Shown here: piece by piece, positions 7,627-15,185 of the stretch
Layout: every line of letters starts with the position of its first letter
Position numbering within the stretch: the first letter of the stretch is position 1
Source: AC-32 sp963719275
GTDB lineage: Bacteria > Actinomycetota > Thermoleophilia > Gaiellales > Gaiellaceae
Reading direction: 5' to 3'
Assembly (NCBI GenBank): GCA_963719275.1
Contig: CAVRBT010000004.1
Coordinates: 248,001 to 312,000, forward strand
Length of the DNA stretch: 64,000 nucleotides
Position numbers and translations under genes: made by a program
Notes under the pieces: generated by a model
What the model was told of the DNA's origin: nothing
The model's input: only the letters and a program-made list of their open reading frames with translations
Database searches by the model: none

Positions 7627-9261
7627 GTGCTTCGGCACCTGCGCATCGACAACCTCGTGCTCATCCGCCGGGCCGAGCTCGCCTTCGGCCCGGGGCTCAA
7701 CGCGATCACCGGCGAGACCGGCGCCGGCAAGACGATCCTCGCCCAGGCGATCGGGCTGCTGCTCGGCGCCCGCGGCGACTTGGCGCTCGTCGGGCCCGAC
7801 GGCGACGAGGCCTACGTCGAGGCCGAGCTCGACCCGCCGCCAGGGTTCTTCGACGATGACGAGCTGGGTACCGTCGCCGAGCTGCGCCCGCAGGACGAGG
7901 ACGGCCTCGTCCTCGCGCGCCGCGTCTTCTCCGACGGTCGAACGCGCGCCTATGCCTGGGGCCGAAGCGCCGCCCGCGAGGACGTCGCCGCCGCGGCCGA
8001 GCGGCTGATCGCCATGTCCGGCCAGTTCGAGCAGCGCCGCCTCGCGCGGCCGGCGTACCAGCTCGACGTGCTCGACGCGTTCGCCGGCGACGAGCAGCAG
8101 CAGCGCCGTTCCCAGCTACGCATCACCTGGCGCGAGCTCGCGGCGGCGCGCCGGCGCCACGACGAGCTGACGCAGGACGCAGCCGCCGCCAAGGCGCGCT
8201 TGTCGGAGCTGCGCGCGCTCGTCGAGGACACGGAAGGTCTCGAAGCCACCACCGAGGACGAGCTGCGGACCGAGCGTGAACGGCTGCGCCACGTGACCGA
8301 GCTCGCGGAGGGCGTCGCCGCCGCGGGTGAGGCCCTGGTCCCCGACGACGGCGACGGCGCGGCCGGGCTCGCAGCGACCGCCGAGCGTGCGATCGCGCCG
8401 CTGGAGCGCCTGGCACCCGAGCTCGAGCGCGCCGGGAACGAGCTCCGCGACATCGAGCTGCGCCTCCGGGAGACCGCGTCCGAGCTGCGTGCGTTCCTCG
8501 CTTCCCTCGAGGCGGAGCCGGATCGCCTGGAGCACGTCGAGGCCGAGCTCGACCGAATCGCGACGGCGCGCAGGCGTTTCCGCTGCGAGACCTACGAGGA
8601 GCTGCTCGCGCACGCGGCCGAGGCGCGTGCCGAGCTGGAGGCGCTCGAGGCCGGCGCCGACCCAGTCGCGGCCGCCGCGGAGGCGCTGGCCGAAGCCGAG
8701 TCTCGCGCGCAGGAGCTCGCGGCAGAGCTGCACGCAAGCCGCACCGCGGCAGCGGAGCCGTTCGCAGCCGCGGTCGCGGAGGAGCTGCAGGGCATCGGCC
8801 TGGGCGACGGCGAGTTCCGCGTCGAGCTGCGCGAGCGCGACCACGGCGCCACCGGAGCCGACGAGGCTGCCTTCCTGATCCGCCCGAACGCCGGCCTCCC
8901 CTTCTCACCCGCCGCAGAGACGGCCTCCGGCGGTGAGCTCTCCCGTATCGCGCTGGCGATCGCGGCAGTCGGCGGCGGCGAGACGATGGTCTTCGACGAG
9001 ATCGACGCCGGCATCGGCGGTCAGACCGCGCACGCGGTCGCGGAGACGCTCCGCCGCCTCGCCGCGCGTGCCCAGGTGATCACGATCACGCACCTGCCGC
9101 AGATCGCGTCCGTCGCCGACCGGCACTTCCGCGTCGAGAAGGTCCCGGGCGACCCGACGCACACCACCATCGACGAGCTAGCCGAGGACGAACGCCGCGA
9201 CGAGCTGACTCGGATGCTCGGCGGCGAGCAGTTCATCACGGCCGTGCAGCAAGAGCGATGA
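7627..9261 (+). CDS. recN: DNA repair protein RecN
   Basis: An SMC-like ATPase for double-strand-break repair, 544 residues. It has an N-terminal Walker A (GETGAGKT), long coiled coils through the middle rich in Ala/Glu/Arg/Leu, a C-terminal ABC signature (TASGGELSRIALAI) and Walker B (MVFDEIDAGIGGQ), followed by ITHLPQIAS. The GTG start at 7627 begins MLRHLRIDNLVLI, as expected for the family. No LexA box was found upstream. Its stop (TGA) is embedded in ATGA, whose ATG begins a 48-codon frame in the hairpin-rich gap before steA. Confidence 0.96.
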   Translation: MLRHLRIDNLVLIRRAELAFGPGLNAITGETGAGKTILAQAIGLLLGARGDLALVGPDGDEAYVEAELDPPPGFFDDDELGTVAELRPQDEDGLVLARRVFSDGRTRAYAWGRSAAREDVAAAAERLIAMSGQFEQRRLARPAYQLDVLDAFAGDEQQQRRSQLRITWRELAAARRRHDELTQDAAAAKARLSELRALVEDTEGLEATTEDELRTERERLRHVTELAEGVAAAGEALVPDDGDGAAGLAATAERAIAPLERLAPELERAGNELRDIELRLRETASELRAFLASLEAEPDRLEHVEAELDRIATARRRFRCETYEELLAHAAEARAELEALEAGADPVAAAAEALAEAESRAQELAAELHASRTAAAEPFAAAVAEELQGIGLGDGEFRVELRERDHGATGADEAAFLIRPNAGLPFSPAAETASGGELSRIALAIAAVGGGETMVFDEIDAGIGGQTAHAVAETLRRLAARAQVITITHLPQIASVADRHFRVEKVPGDPTHTTIDELAEDERRDELTRMLGGEQFITAVQQER

Positions 9262-9284
9262 GCTTCGTCGCCCGCCTTCGGCTC

Positions 9285-9321
9285 GGGCCCGCGGGGGAAA
9301 CCCTGTTTCCCCCGCGGGCCC
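9285..9321 (+). repeat. 16-bp perfect hairpin in the recN-steA gap
   Basis: GGGCCCGCGGGGGAAA pairs with its exact complement across a 5-base loop (CCCTG). No T-run follows, so it is not an obvious intrinsic terminator. Confidence 0.85.
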
Positions 9322-9333
9322 CCTTCTCCATAG

Positions 9334-9374
9334 AGCCGGGGGAACCTCCCGGTTCCCCCGTTGACCCCCTCCCC
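9334..9374 (-). repeat. GGGGGAA/TTCCCCC palindromic repeat, copy 1
   Basis: Contains CGGGGGAACC-TCCC-GGTTCCCCCG (9337-9360), a perfect 10-bp stem. Read on the minus strand, about 40 bases match a segment inside dnaE2 (43066-43104), including GGGAGGTTCCCCCGGC, so it is a repeat rather than a one-off hairpin. Confidence 0.8.
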
Positions 9375-9408
9375 AAGCTCATAGGCCAAGGAGTTGGCCT
9401 ATGAGCTT
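9375..9408 (+). promoter_or_regulatory. Hairpin sequestering the steA start codon with the Shine-Dalgarno in its loop
   Basis: AAGCTCATAGGCCAA (9375-9389) pairs perfectly with TTGGCCTATGAGCTT (9394-9408). The 4-base loop is GGAG, a Shine-Dalgarno sequence 7 bases from the steA ATG, and the ATG itself is in the stem. Folding would limit initiation unless ribosomes arriving from upstream melt it. Confidence 0.7.
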
Positions 9409-10534
9409 CGTCGAGTTCACCGGCCGCGCGCGCCTGGGCAAGAGGACGAAGAACCTCGTCAGCCGTCTCGGCCCTGACGACGTCGCGATCATCGACCACC
9501 AGGACATCGACCGCGTCTCGGCGGAGGAGCTGCTCGACTCGGGCGTGCGCGTGGTCGTGAACGTCGCGCAGTCGCAGACCGGCCGCTTCCCGAACCCCGG
9601 CCCCCTGCTCCTCGTCCGTGGCGGCGTCCGCCTGATCGACGCCCCCGGAGCCGCGCTGTTCGATGAGCTCCACGACGGCGAGGACGTCACCGTCCGCGGC
9701 GCGAGCGTCTTCCGCAACGGCACCTGCCTCGCGAACGGCTTCACGCTGGCCGCCGAGGAGCTCCACCGCGCGCTCGCGGAGCAACAGGGCCGCGTCACCG
9801 AGGCGCTCGAGGGCTTCGCCGAGAACACGCTTCGCTACCTGCGCGACGAGGGGCGGCTGCTCACGCAGGGCATCGACTTCCCCGCGCTGGAGACGCGTTT
9901 CCGCGAGCGCCACGCACTCGTCGTCGCGCGCGGGCCCGGTTACAAGCGCGATCTTGCGATCGTCCGGCCCTATGTGCGCGACTTCAAGCCCGTGCTCGTC
10001 GGCGTCGACGGCGGCGCCGACGCGCTGCTCGCCGCTGGGATGCGGCCCGAAGTGATCGTCGGCGACATGGACTCGGTCTCCGACGACGCGCTGCGCAGCG
10101 GTGCCGAGCTCGTCGTTCACGCGTACCGGAACGGGGCGGCACCGGGCGCCCCCCGCCTCGAGCGCCTCGGCCTCGGGTACTCGACCGTTTCCGCCCCCGG
10201 GATCAGTGAGGACATCGCGCTGCTGCTCGCGTTCGAGAAGGGCGCCGAGCTGATCGTCGCCGTCGGGACGCATTTCAACCTGACCGAATTCCTCGAGCGC
10301 GACCGCGCCGGAATGTCCTCGACCTTCGTGACCCGGCTCAAGGTCGGCGAGATCCTGATCGACGCGAAAGGCGTCTCGCGGCTGGTGAGCCGGCAGGTCG
10401 GGCTGTGGCCGCTGATCCTGTTCACCGTCGCCGGCCTCGGGGCCATGGTCGTCGCGGTCGCCGCGTCGCCCGGGCTGCGCGATTCCATCAGCCTGCTCAG
10501 CCAGCGCATCCGAGACCTCCTCGGGCTCGGCTAG
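9401..10534 (+). CDS. steA: Cytokinetic ring protein SteA-like
   Basis: 377 residues. The central part resembles thiamin-pyrophosphokinase-type folds (VGVDGGADALLAAGMRPEVIVGDMDSVSD), and one C-terminal transmembrane helix (VGLWPLILFTVAGLGAMVVAVAA) precedes a short tail. This combination is SteA, described in Corynebacterium as acting with SteB in cell separation. The order recN-steA-steB-pyrG supports the call. The catalytic role of the kinase-like domain is unknown. Start ATG 9401 lies in the regulatory hairpin; translation is probably coupled to the upstream frame through ATGA. Confidence 0.88.
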   Translation: MSFVEFTGRARLGKRTKNLVSRLGPDDVAIIDHQDIDRVSAEELLDSGVRVVVNVAQSQTGRFPNPGPLLLVRGGVRLIDAPGAALFDELHDGEDVTVRGASVFRNGTCLANGFTLAAEELHRALAEQQGRVTEALEGFAENTLRYLRDEGRLLTQGIDFPALETRFRERHALVVARGPGYKRDLAIVRPYVRDFKPVLVGVDGGADALLAAGMRPEVIVGDMDSVSDDALRSGAELVVHAYRNGAAPGAPRLERLGLGYSTVSAPGISEDIALLLAFEKGAELIVAVGTHFNLTEFLERDRAGMSSTFVTRLKVGEILIDAKGVSRLVSRQVGLWPLILFTVAGLGAMVVAVAASPGLRDSISLLSQRIRDLLGLG

Positions 10535-10543
10535 AAAGCAACA

Positions 10544-10966
10544 GTGCCGACCTTCACCGAGACCGGCGAGCTGCTCGCGCCCCTCGAGGACGTCTGGCTC
10601 TTCCTGGCAGAGCCGCACCATTTCTCCGACTGGTGGCCGGGGATAGCCGGGGTCACCCCCGACCGCCGGGGCCTTGCGCCCGCTGCGCGCTGGAAGCTGC
10701 ACGCGTCGATGCGGCCCGGCCTCTTACGCCGGCCGGGCGTCGAGTCGACGCTGGTCGTGATCGAGGTCCAGCCGCTGGAGCGCGTGACCTGGTACATGAC
10801 GAGCGAGCGCCTCGACGTCGAGCTGCGGCTCGCGGACGCCGGCGACCACCACACGCGCGCGGAGCTGACCGTGAGCGGGCCGTTCATGGTCGGACTCCGC
10901 CGCTCGCTGCCGCGAAATGCGCTTAGGCGCCTACACGCCCTGTGCCAGACTGCCGCCGAGATCTGA
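10544..10966 (+). CDS. SRPBCC (START-like) domain protein
   Basis: A 140-residue protein with the pattern of polyketide-cyclase/SRPBCC folds: a first strand followed by PLEDVWLFLAEPHHFSDWWPG, a middle STLVVIEVQPLERVTWYMTSERLDVEL and a final long helix (GLRRSLPRNALRRLHAL). Such proteins bind hydrophobic ligands. It lies between steA and steB, where mycobacteria have no gene, and its stop abuts the steB ATG. GTG start 9 bases after steA. Ligand and role unknown. Confidence 0.75.
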   Translation: MPTFTETGELLAPLEDVWLFLAEPHHFSDWWPGIAGVTPDRRGLAPAARWKLHASMRPGLLRRPGVESTLVVIEVQPLERVTWYMTSERLDVELRLADAGDHHTRAELTVSGPFMVGLRRSLPRNALRRLHALCQTAAEI

Positions 10967-11845
10967 ATGTTCGACCTCCGCTACCACGTCGCCTCACTCG
11001 CGGCCGTCTTCCTCGCGCTGATCATCGGGATCCTCGTCGGCGTCGGCGTCTCCGGCCCTGTCGACAACCAGAAGACGAAGTTCCTGGAGGAACAGGTCGC
11101 CAAGTACCAGCGCCAGCTCGACCAGAGCTCGGCCAAGTCGACCGACGACGCCCGTGAGCAGCAGGCGGCGCGCACCTTCATCAGCGACACCTACCCGGTG
11201 CTGGTGCGGAACCGCCTGCGCGGGAAGCAGATCGCGGTCGTCTTCATCGGCTCCGTGGACGGCGGCATCCGCTCGGCGGTCAACGGATTGCTGCGGGACA
11301 GCGGCGCACAGCAACTGCGCCTGCGGGCGCTGAAGGTCCCGATTGACGTGCGTCAGCTCAGCGGCGCCCTGAGGGGCCAGCCCGCGGCCGTGGGGCTCCG
11401 GGGGAGGCAGAACGTCGAGGCCCTCGGACGCTCCCTCGGGCAGGAGCTGATGCTGGGCGGCGACACGCCGCTGTGGGACTCGCTCCCCGACGCGCTCGTG
11501 GAGGAGCGTGCGGGCGTGAGCAGGCCGCCCGCGGACGGCGTCGTCGTCGTGCGGACGGTAACGCCGCAGCGCGGGGCGACGAGCCGGTTCCTGCTCGGGC
11601 TCTACTCGGGGCTGGCGTCCGCGCCCGTCCCGGCCGTCGGCGTCGAGTCGACGGACGCGGCCGAGTCGGCGACGAAGGCATTCGCGCGGGGCGGCCTCTC
11701 GACGGTGGACGACGTGGACAAGCCCGTCGGTCGGCTGGCGACCGTGCTCCTGCTGGCCGGAGCTCCCTCGGGGCAGTACGGCGTCAAGGACACGGCCGAC
11801 GACGTGCTCCCGCCGTTTCCCCCGCGCAGCGCCGCGGGTGCCTGA
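10967..11845 (+). CDS. steB: SteB/MctB-like membrane-anchored protein ('copper transporter' family)
   Basis: 292 residues with a single N-terminal membrane anchor (LAAVFLALIIGILVGVGV), a coiled coil (QKTKFLEEQVAKYQRQL) and an extracytoplasmic alpha/beta domain. This is the architecture of MctB (mycobacteria) and SteB (corynebacteria). The MFDLRYHVASLAAVFLAL opening is typical. It is probably the membrane partner of SteA in cell separation; the family's copper label comes from mycobacterial work and is not testable here. The end overlaps the next gene by 8 bases. Confidence 0.87.
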   Translation: MFDLRYHVASLAAVFLALIIGILVGVGVSGPVDNQKTKFLEEQVAKYQRQLDQSSAKSTDDAREQQAARTFISDTYPVLVRNRLRGKQIAVVFIGSVDGGIRSAVNGLLRDSGAQQLRLRALKVPIDVRQLSGALRGQPAAVGLRGRQNVEALGRSLGQELMLGGDTPLWDSLPDALVEERAGVSRPPADGVVVVRTVTPQRGATSRFLLGLYSGLASAPVPAVGVESTDAAESATKAFARGGLSTVDDVDKPVGRLATVLLLAGAPSGQYGVKDTADDVLPPFPPRSAAGA

Positions 11846-13079
11846 GCCGCTCACGATCCTGATCGCGGCGCGCGACGACGAGGCGCGGATCGGGGAGACG
11901 GTGGCGGCGCTACGGGGCGCCTTCCCGGACGCGGAGGTCCTGGTGGCCGACGACGGCTCGCGTGACGGTACCGCCGGGACCGCCGAGGGCGCCGGCGCGC
12001 GCGTCGTCCGACTGCCGCGCCTCGGCAAAGGACAGGCGCTAACGCTCGCCGAGCGCGAGGCTCCTCCGGGCACGCTGCTGCTCTGCGACGCGGACCTCGA
12101 GGGCGACCTCGCGCCGCTCCTCGACGACAACGCCGACCTCGCCATCGCGGCCTTCGCCGAGCGACAGGGCGGCGGCTTCGGGATCGCCAAGCGCGCCGGA
12201 CGCGCTCTCGTCCGCGCGTTGGGCGGCTTCGAGGCCCGCGAGCCGCTCTCGGGCCAGCGGGTGCTCTCGGCCGCGGCACGCGATGTCTGCTTCCCGCTCG
12301 CGCCGGGATTCGGCTGCGAAGTGCGGATGACGATCGACGCCGCCCGCGCGGGCCTGCGCGTCGAGGAGCGCGAACTGACGCTGCGCCACCGCGCGACCGG
12401 CCGCGACGCGCGCGGCTTCCTGCACCGGGGCCGCCAGCTGCTCGACGCCGTCCTCGCGTGCGGGCCGACCGTCGTGAACCACCGCGGCCTGCGGCTCCCG
12501 CTCGTCGGCGCGCTCGTCGCGCTCGGCGGCGCGGGGGCGCCCAGGCGGGTGCGACTCGGTGTCGCCGCGACGGTCGCGCTCGGCCTCGCGGACGACCTTT
12601 GGAGCGGTCCCGAGCGCGGCTTCCGCGCCCACCTCTCGCGAGGCTCGACGACCGGGGTCGCCAAAGCCGTGGGCATCCCGTTCGTCGCTCTCGCAGCCAC
12701 GCGTTCCCTGCGGGCCGCAGCGCTCGTCGGCCTCGCCGCGAACGCCCTCAACCAGCTCGACACCCGCCCCGGGCGAGCCCTGAAGGCGTTCCTGGCCGGC
12801 GCGGTGCTCGTCCGCGGCCCCGCGAAGGCATACATCCCGATGGCCGTCCTGCTTGCTCCCTACGATCTCCGCGAGATGACGATGCTCGGCGACGCAGGGG
12901 CGAACGGTCTTGGGGCCGTGCTAGGTTATGGATCCGTGGGCAGGCTCACGGGCAGGGGGCAGATCCTTTCGATTGCGGCGCTCGCGGCACTCACCGTCGT
13001 CGGCGAGACGCGCTCCCTCGGCCAACTGATCGAGCGCACACCGGGCCTCTCGCAGGTCGACGCGTGGGGTCGCCCGTAA
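11838..13079 (+). CDS. GT2 glycosyltransferase fused to a MraY/WecA-like phosphoglycosyltransferase domain
   Basis: 413 residues. Residues 1-210 are a GT-A family 2 glycosyltransferase (ILIAARDDEARIGETVAALR, LVADDGSRDGT, CDADLEGDLAPL). Residues about 215-413 are hydrophobic and carry motifs of the polyprenyl-phosphate N-acetylhexosamine-1-phosphate transferase family: GLADDLW, NALNQLDTRPGRALKAF and MLGDAGANGLGAVLGY. The first helices of a full MraY are absent. I infer a membrane enzyme making or modifying a lipid-linked sugar for the envelope, in keeping with steA/steB. Start GTG overlaps the steB stop; the stop TAA overlaps the pyrG ATG (TAATG). Confidence 0.8.
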   Translation: MPEPLTILIAARDDEARIGETVAALRGAFPDAEVLVADDGSRDGTAGTAEGAGARVVRLPRLGKGQALTLAEREAPPGTLLLCDADLEGDLAPLLDDNADLAIAAFAERQGGGFGIAKRAGRALVRALGGFEAREPLSGQRVLSAAARDVCFPLAPGFGCEVRMTIDAARAGLRVEERELTLRHRATGRDARGFLHRGRQLLDAVLACGPTVVNHRGLRLPLVGALVALGGAGAPRRVRLGVAATVALGLADDLWSGPERGFRAHLSRGSTTGVAKAVGIPFVALAATRSLRAAALVGLAANALNQLDTRPGRALKAFLAGAVLVRGPAKAYIPMAVLLAPYDLREMTMLGDAGANGLGAVLGYGSVGRLTGRGQILSIAALAALTVVGETRSLGQLIERTPGLSQVDAWGRP

Positions 13080-14725
13080 TGGCCCGGCGGCCGCCGAAGT
13101 ACGTCTTCGTCACCGGCGGCGTCGTCTCGTCCCTCGGCAAGGGCATCACCGCCGCCTCGCTCGGTCGCCTGCTGAAGGCGCGCGGACTGAAGGTACAGGT
13201 GCAGAAGTTCGACCCGTACATCAACGTCGACCCCGGGACGATGAGCCCGTTCCAGCACGGCGAGGTGTTCGTCACCGAGGACGGCGCCGAGACCGACCTC
13301 GACATCGGCCACTACGAGCGGTTCATCGACGAGAATCTCTCGCGCACCGCGAACCACACTGCCGGCGCAATCTGGGACCGCGTGATCCGCAAGGAGCGCA
13401 AGGGCGAGTACCTCGGCTCCACGGTGCAGGTAATCCCGCACATCACGAACGAGATCAAGGAGCGGATCCGCAGCGCGACCGAGGCCAGCGACTGCGACGT
13501 CGTCGTGACCGAGATCGGCGGGACCGTCGGCGACATCGAATCGCTCCCGTTCCTGGAGGCGATCCGGCAGTTCCGGCGCGAGGCCGGGCCGGAGAACGTC
13601 TGCTACGTACACGTCACGCTCGTGCCGTTCATCGACACGGCCGGCGAGCTGAAGACGAAGCCGACGCAGCACTCCGTCAACGAGCTGCGCCGCATCGGCG
13701 TGCACCCCGACATCATCGTCGCCCGTTCGCGCGATCCCATCTCCGCGGACATCCGCGAGAAGATCGCGCTCTTTGCCGACCTCGAGCCGAGTGCGGTGAT
13801 CGCGAACCACGACGTCGACGACCTCTACCTCGTCCCGTCGGCGCTGCAGGCGGAGGGCTTCGACGCCCTGGTCTGCGAGAAGCTGCGCCTGCCGGCGGGC
13901 GAGGCGCAGCTGGGCGAGTGGCTCGCGCTGACCGAGCGAATCCTCGCCCCGCGGGCAGGCGACGTCGAGATCGCGCTGGTCGGCAAGTACGTGAAGCTCC
14001 AGGACGCCTACCTCTCGGTACACGAGGCGCTCAAACACGCGGGCGTCCACCACGGCTGCTCAGTGCGCGTGCGCTGGTTCGACGCGGAGGGGATGTCGCT
14101 CGAGGAGGCGCAGGACGAGCTCGAGTCGGTCGACGGCGTGCTCGTGCCCGGCGGCTTCGGCTCGCGCGGGTGGGAGGGCAAGATCCTCGCCTGCCGCGTT
14201 GCGCGCGAGCGCGGCATCCCGTACCTCGGCATCTGCCTGGGGATGCACGTCGCAGTCTCGGAGTATGCACGGCACGTGGTCGGCCTCGAGGGCGCGAACT
14301 CGACGGAGATGGACCCGGAGACGCCGTACCCGGTGATCGACCTGCTGCCCGAGCAGAAGGAGATCGAGGACCTCGGCGGCACGATGCGCCTCGGCGCGCA
14401 GGCGGTCGAGCTGGCAGAAGGGACGCGCGCCCTCACCGCCTACAACGAGCTCGTCATCAACGAGCGGCACCGGCATCGCTACGAGGTGAACAACCACTTC
14501 CGGCCGCAGCTCGTGGACGCAGGGCTCGTCGTGTCCGGGACGTTCCAGGAAGGGCGGTTGGTCGAGATCGTCGAGCTCCGCGACCACCCGTGGTTCGTCG
14601 CGAGCCAGTTCCACCCGGAGTTCAAATCACGGCCGACGCGCCCCGCACCGTTGTTCCGCGACTTCGTCGGCGCCGCCTTCGCACGCTCACGCGAGCGCGC
14701 CGGCAGCGCGGTCGCTGCGTCCTAG
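13079..14725 (+). CDS. pyrG: CTP synthase
   Basis: Converts UTP to CTP with ATP and glutamine. 548 residues: an amidoligase domain (YVFVTGGVVSSLGKGITAAS, QKFDPYINVDPGTMSP, HGEVFVTEDGAETDLDIGHY, EIGGTVGDIESLPFLEAIRQ) and a class I glutamine amidotransferase domain with nucleophile Cys in GICLGMH and the His/Glu pair in SQFHPEF. The ATG at 13079 overlaps the upstream TAA. The steB-to-pyrG order is conserved with mycobacteria. Confidence 0.98.
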   Translation: MARRPPKYVFVTGGVVSSLGKGITAASLGRLLKARGLKVQVQKFDPYINVDPGTMSPFQHGEVFVTEDGAETDLDIGHYERFIDENLSRTANHTAGAIWDRVIRKERKGEYLGSTVQVIPHITNEIKERIRSATEASDCDVVVTEIGGTVGDIESLPFLEAIRQFRREAGPENVCYVHVTLVPFIDTAGELKTKPTQHSVNELRRIGVHPDIIVARSRDPISADIREKIALFADLEPSAVIANHDVDDLYLVPSALQAEGFDALVCEKLRLPAGEAQLGEWLALTERILAPRAGDVEIALVGKYVKLQDAYLSVHEALKHAGVHHGCSVRVRWFDAEGMSLEEAQDELESVDGVLVPGGFGSRGWEGKILACRVARERGIPYLGICLGMHVAVSEYARHVVGLEGANSTEMDPETPYPVIDLLPEQKEIEDLGGTMRLGAQAVELAEGTRALTAYNELVINERHRHRYEVNNHFRPQLVDAGLVVSGTFQEGRLVEIVELRDHPWFVASQFHPEFKSRPTRPAPLFRDFVGAAFARSRERAGSAVAAS

Positions 14726-14796
14726 GAAGGATTGGCGGAACTTCGCTCGTCGCCGGGGCGCGATGGTCGTTCCGAGTGTTTCCTCAAGCCCTCCTA

Positions 14797-15150
14797 CTAG
14801 GGGTCCGGCCAGAGCACGGCGACGTAGTACGTCAGGCCGGCGATCCTCGTCTCGCTCGACCGGTGGCGGAGGCTCCGCCTCGTGCCGTCCTTGCAGGTGA
14901 CGGTCGTGCGGCCCATCAGCTCGCCCGCGGCGATCATCGCCTCGAACTCGCCCTCGGCCTCGGGGTAGCCGGCGACGTCGGTCACGCGCAGCTGCAGCAG
15001 CTCCTCGCGCGTGTAGCCGAGGAGCTTCGTTGCCGTCGCGTTCGCGGCGACGTAGCGCATCTCCTCGTCGGCGACGAGAATCGCCACCGGCGCGTGCTCG
15101 ACAGCCTCGCCGAGGAGCACAGTCTGCACCAGCGGCTCCGACGTGCTCAT
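14797..15150 (-). CDS. Stand-alone PAS domain protein
   Basis: 117 residues forming one PAS domain: EHAPVAILVADEEMRYVAAN, ATKLLGYTREELLQLRVTDV and the C-terminal sheet with CKDGTRRSLRHR. There is no output domain, so it may sense a ligand and act by binding a partner. It is convergent with pyrG and divergent from the M20 peptidase. The -10 TAGATT six bases before the ATG suggests a leaderless message. Confidence 0.8.
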   Translation of the reverse strand: MSTSEPLVQTVLLGEAVEHAPVAILVADEEMRYVAANATATKLLGYTREELLQLRVTDVAGYPEAEGEFEAMIAAGELMGRTTVTCKDGTRRSLRHRSSETRIAGLTYYVAVLWPDP

Positions 15151-15156
15151 ACGATG

Positions 15157-15179
15157 AATCTAACGCGCGCGTCTACGAT
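15157..15179. promoter_or_regulatory. Divergent leaderless promoter pair (PAS gene / M20 peptidase)
   Basis: On the minus strand TAGATT (15162-15157) ends six bases before the PAS ATG. On the plus strand TACGAT (15174-15179) ends six bases before the peptidase GTG. Only 35 bases separate the two start codons. Confidence 0.6.
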
Positions 15180-15185
15180 CGCCTA

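Larger units (their letters stand above)
9258..9404 (+). other. 48-codon open frame bridging recN and steA inside an apparent insertion
   Basis: An open frame starts with the ATG overlapping the recN stop (ATGA at 9258) and ends with a TGA overlapping the steA ATG (ATGA at 9401). Its first 13 bases, ATGAGCTTCGTCG, are identical to the first 13 bases of steA (9401-9413). The predicted peptide is Pro/Gly-rich and unlike a folded protein. It is best read as insertion sequence that happens to remain open and may keep ribosomes moving from recN to steA; a functional leader peptide is possible but unproven. Confidence 0.5.

Noticed and set aside
10994..12835. 613-codon open frame on the minus strand
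   Set aside because: It is antisense to steB and the GT2-MraY-like gene, low-complexity Arg/Ala/Pro, and has no domain; typical of high-GC third-position shadows.
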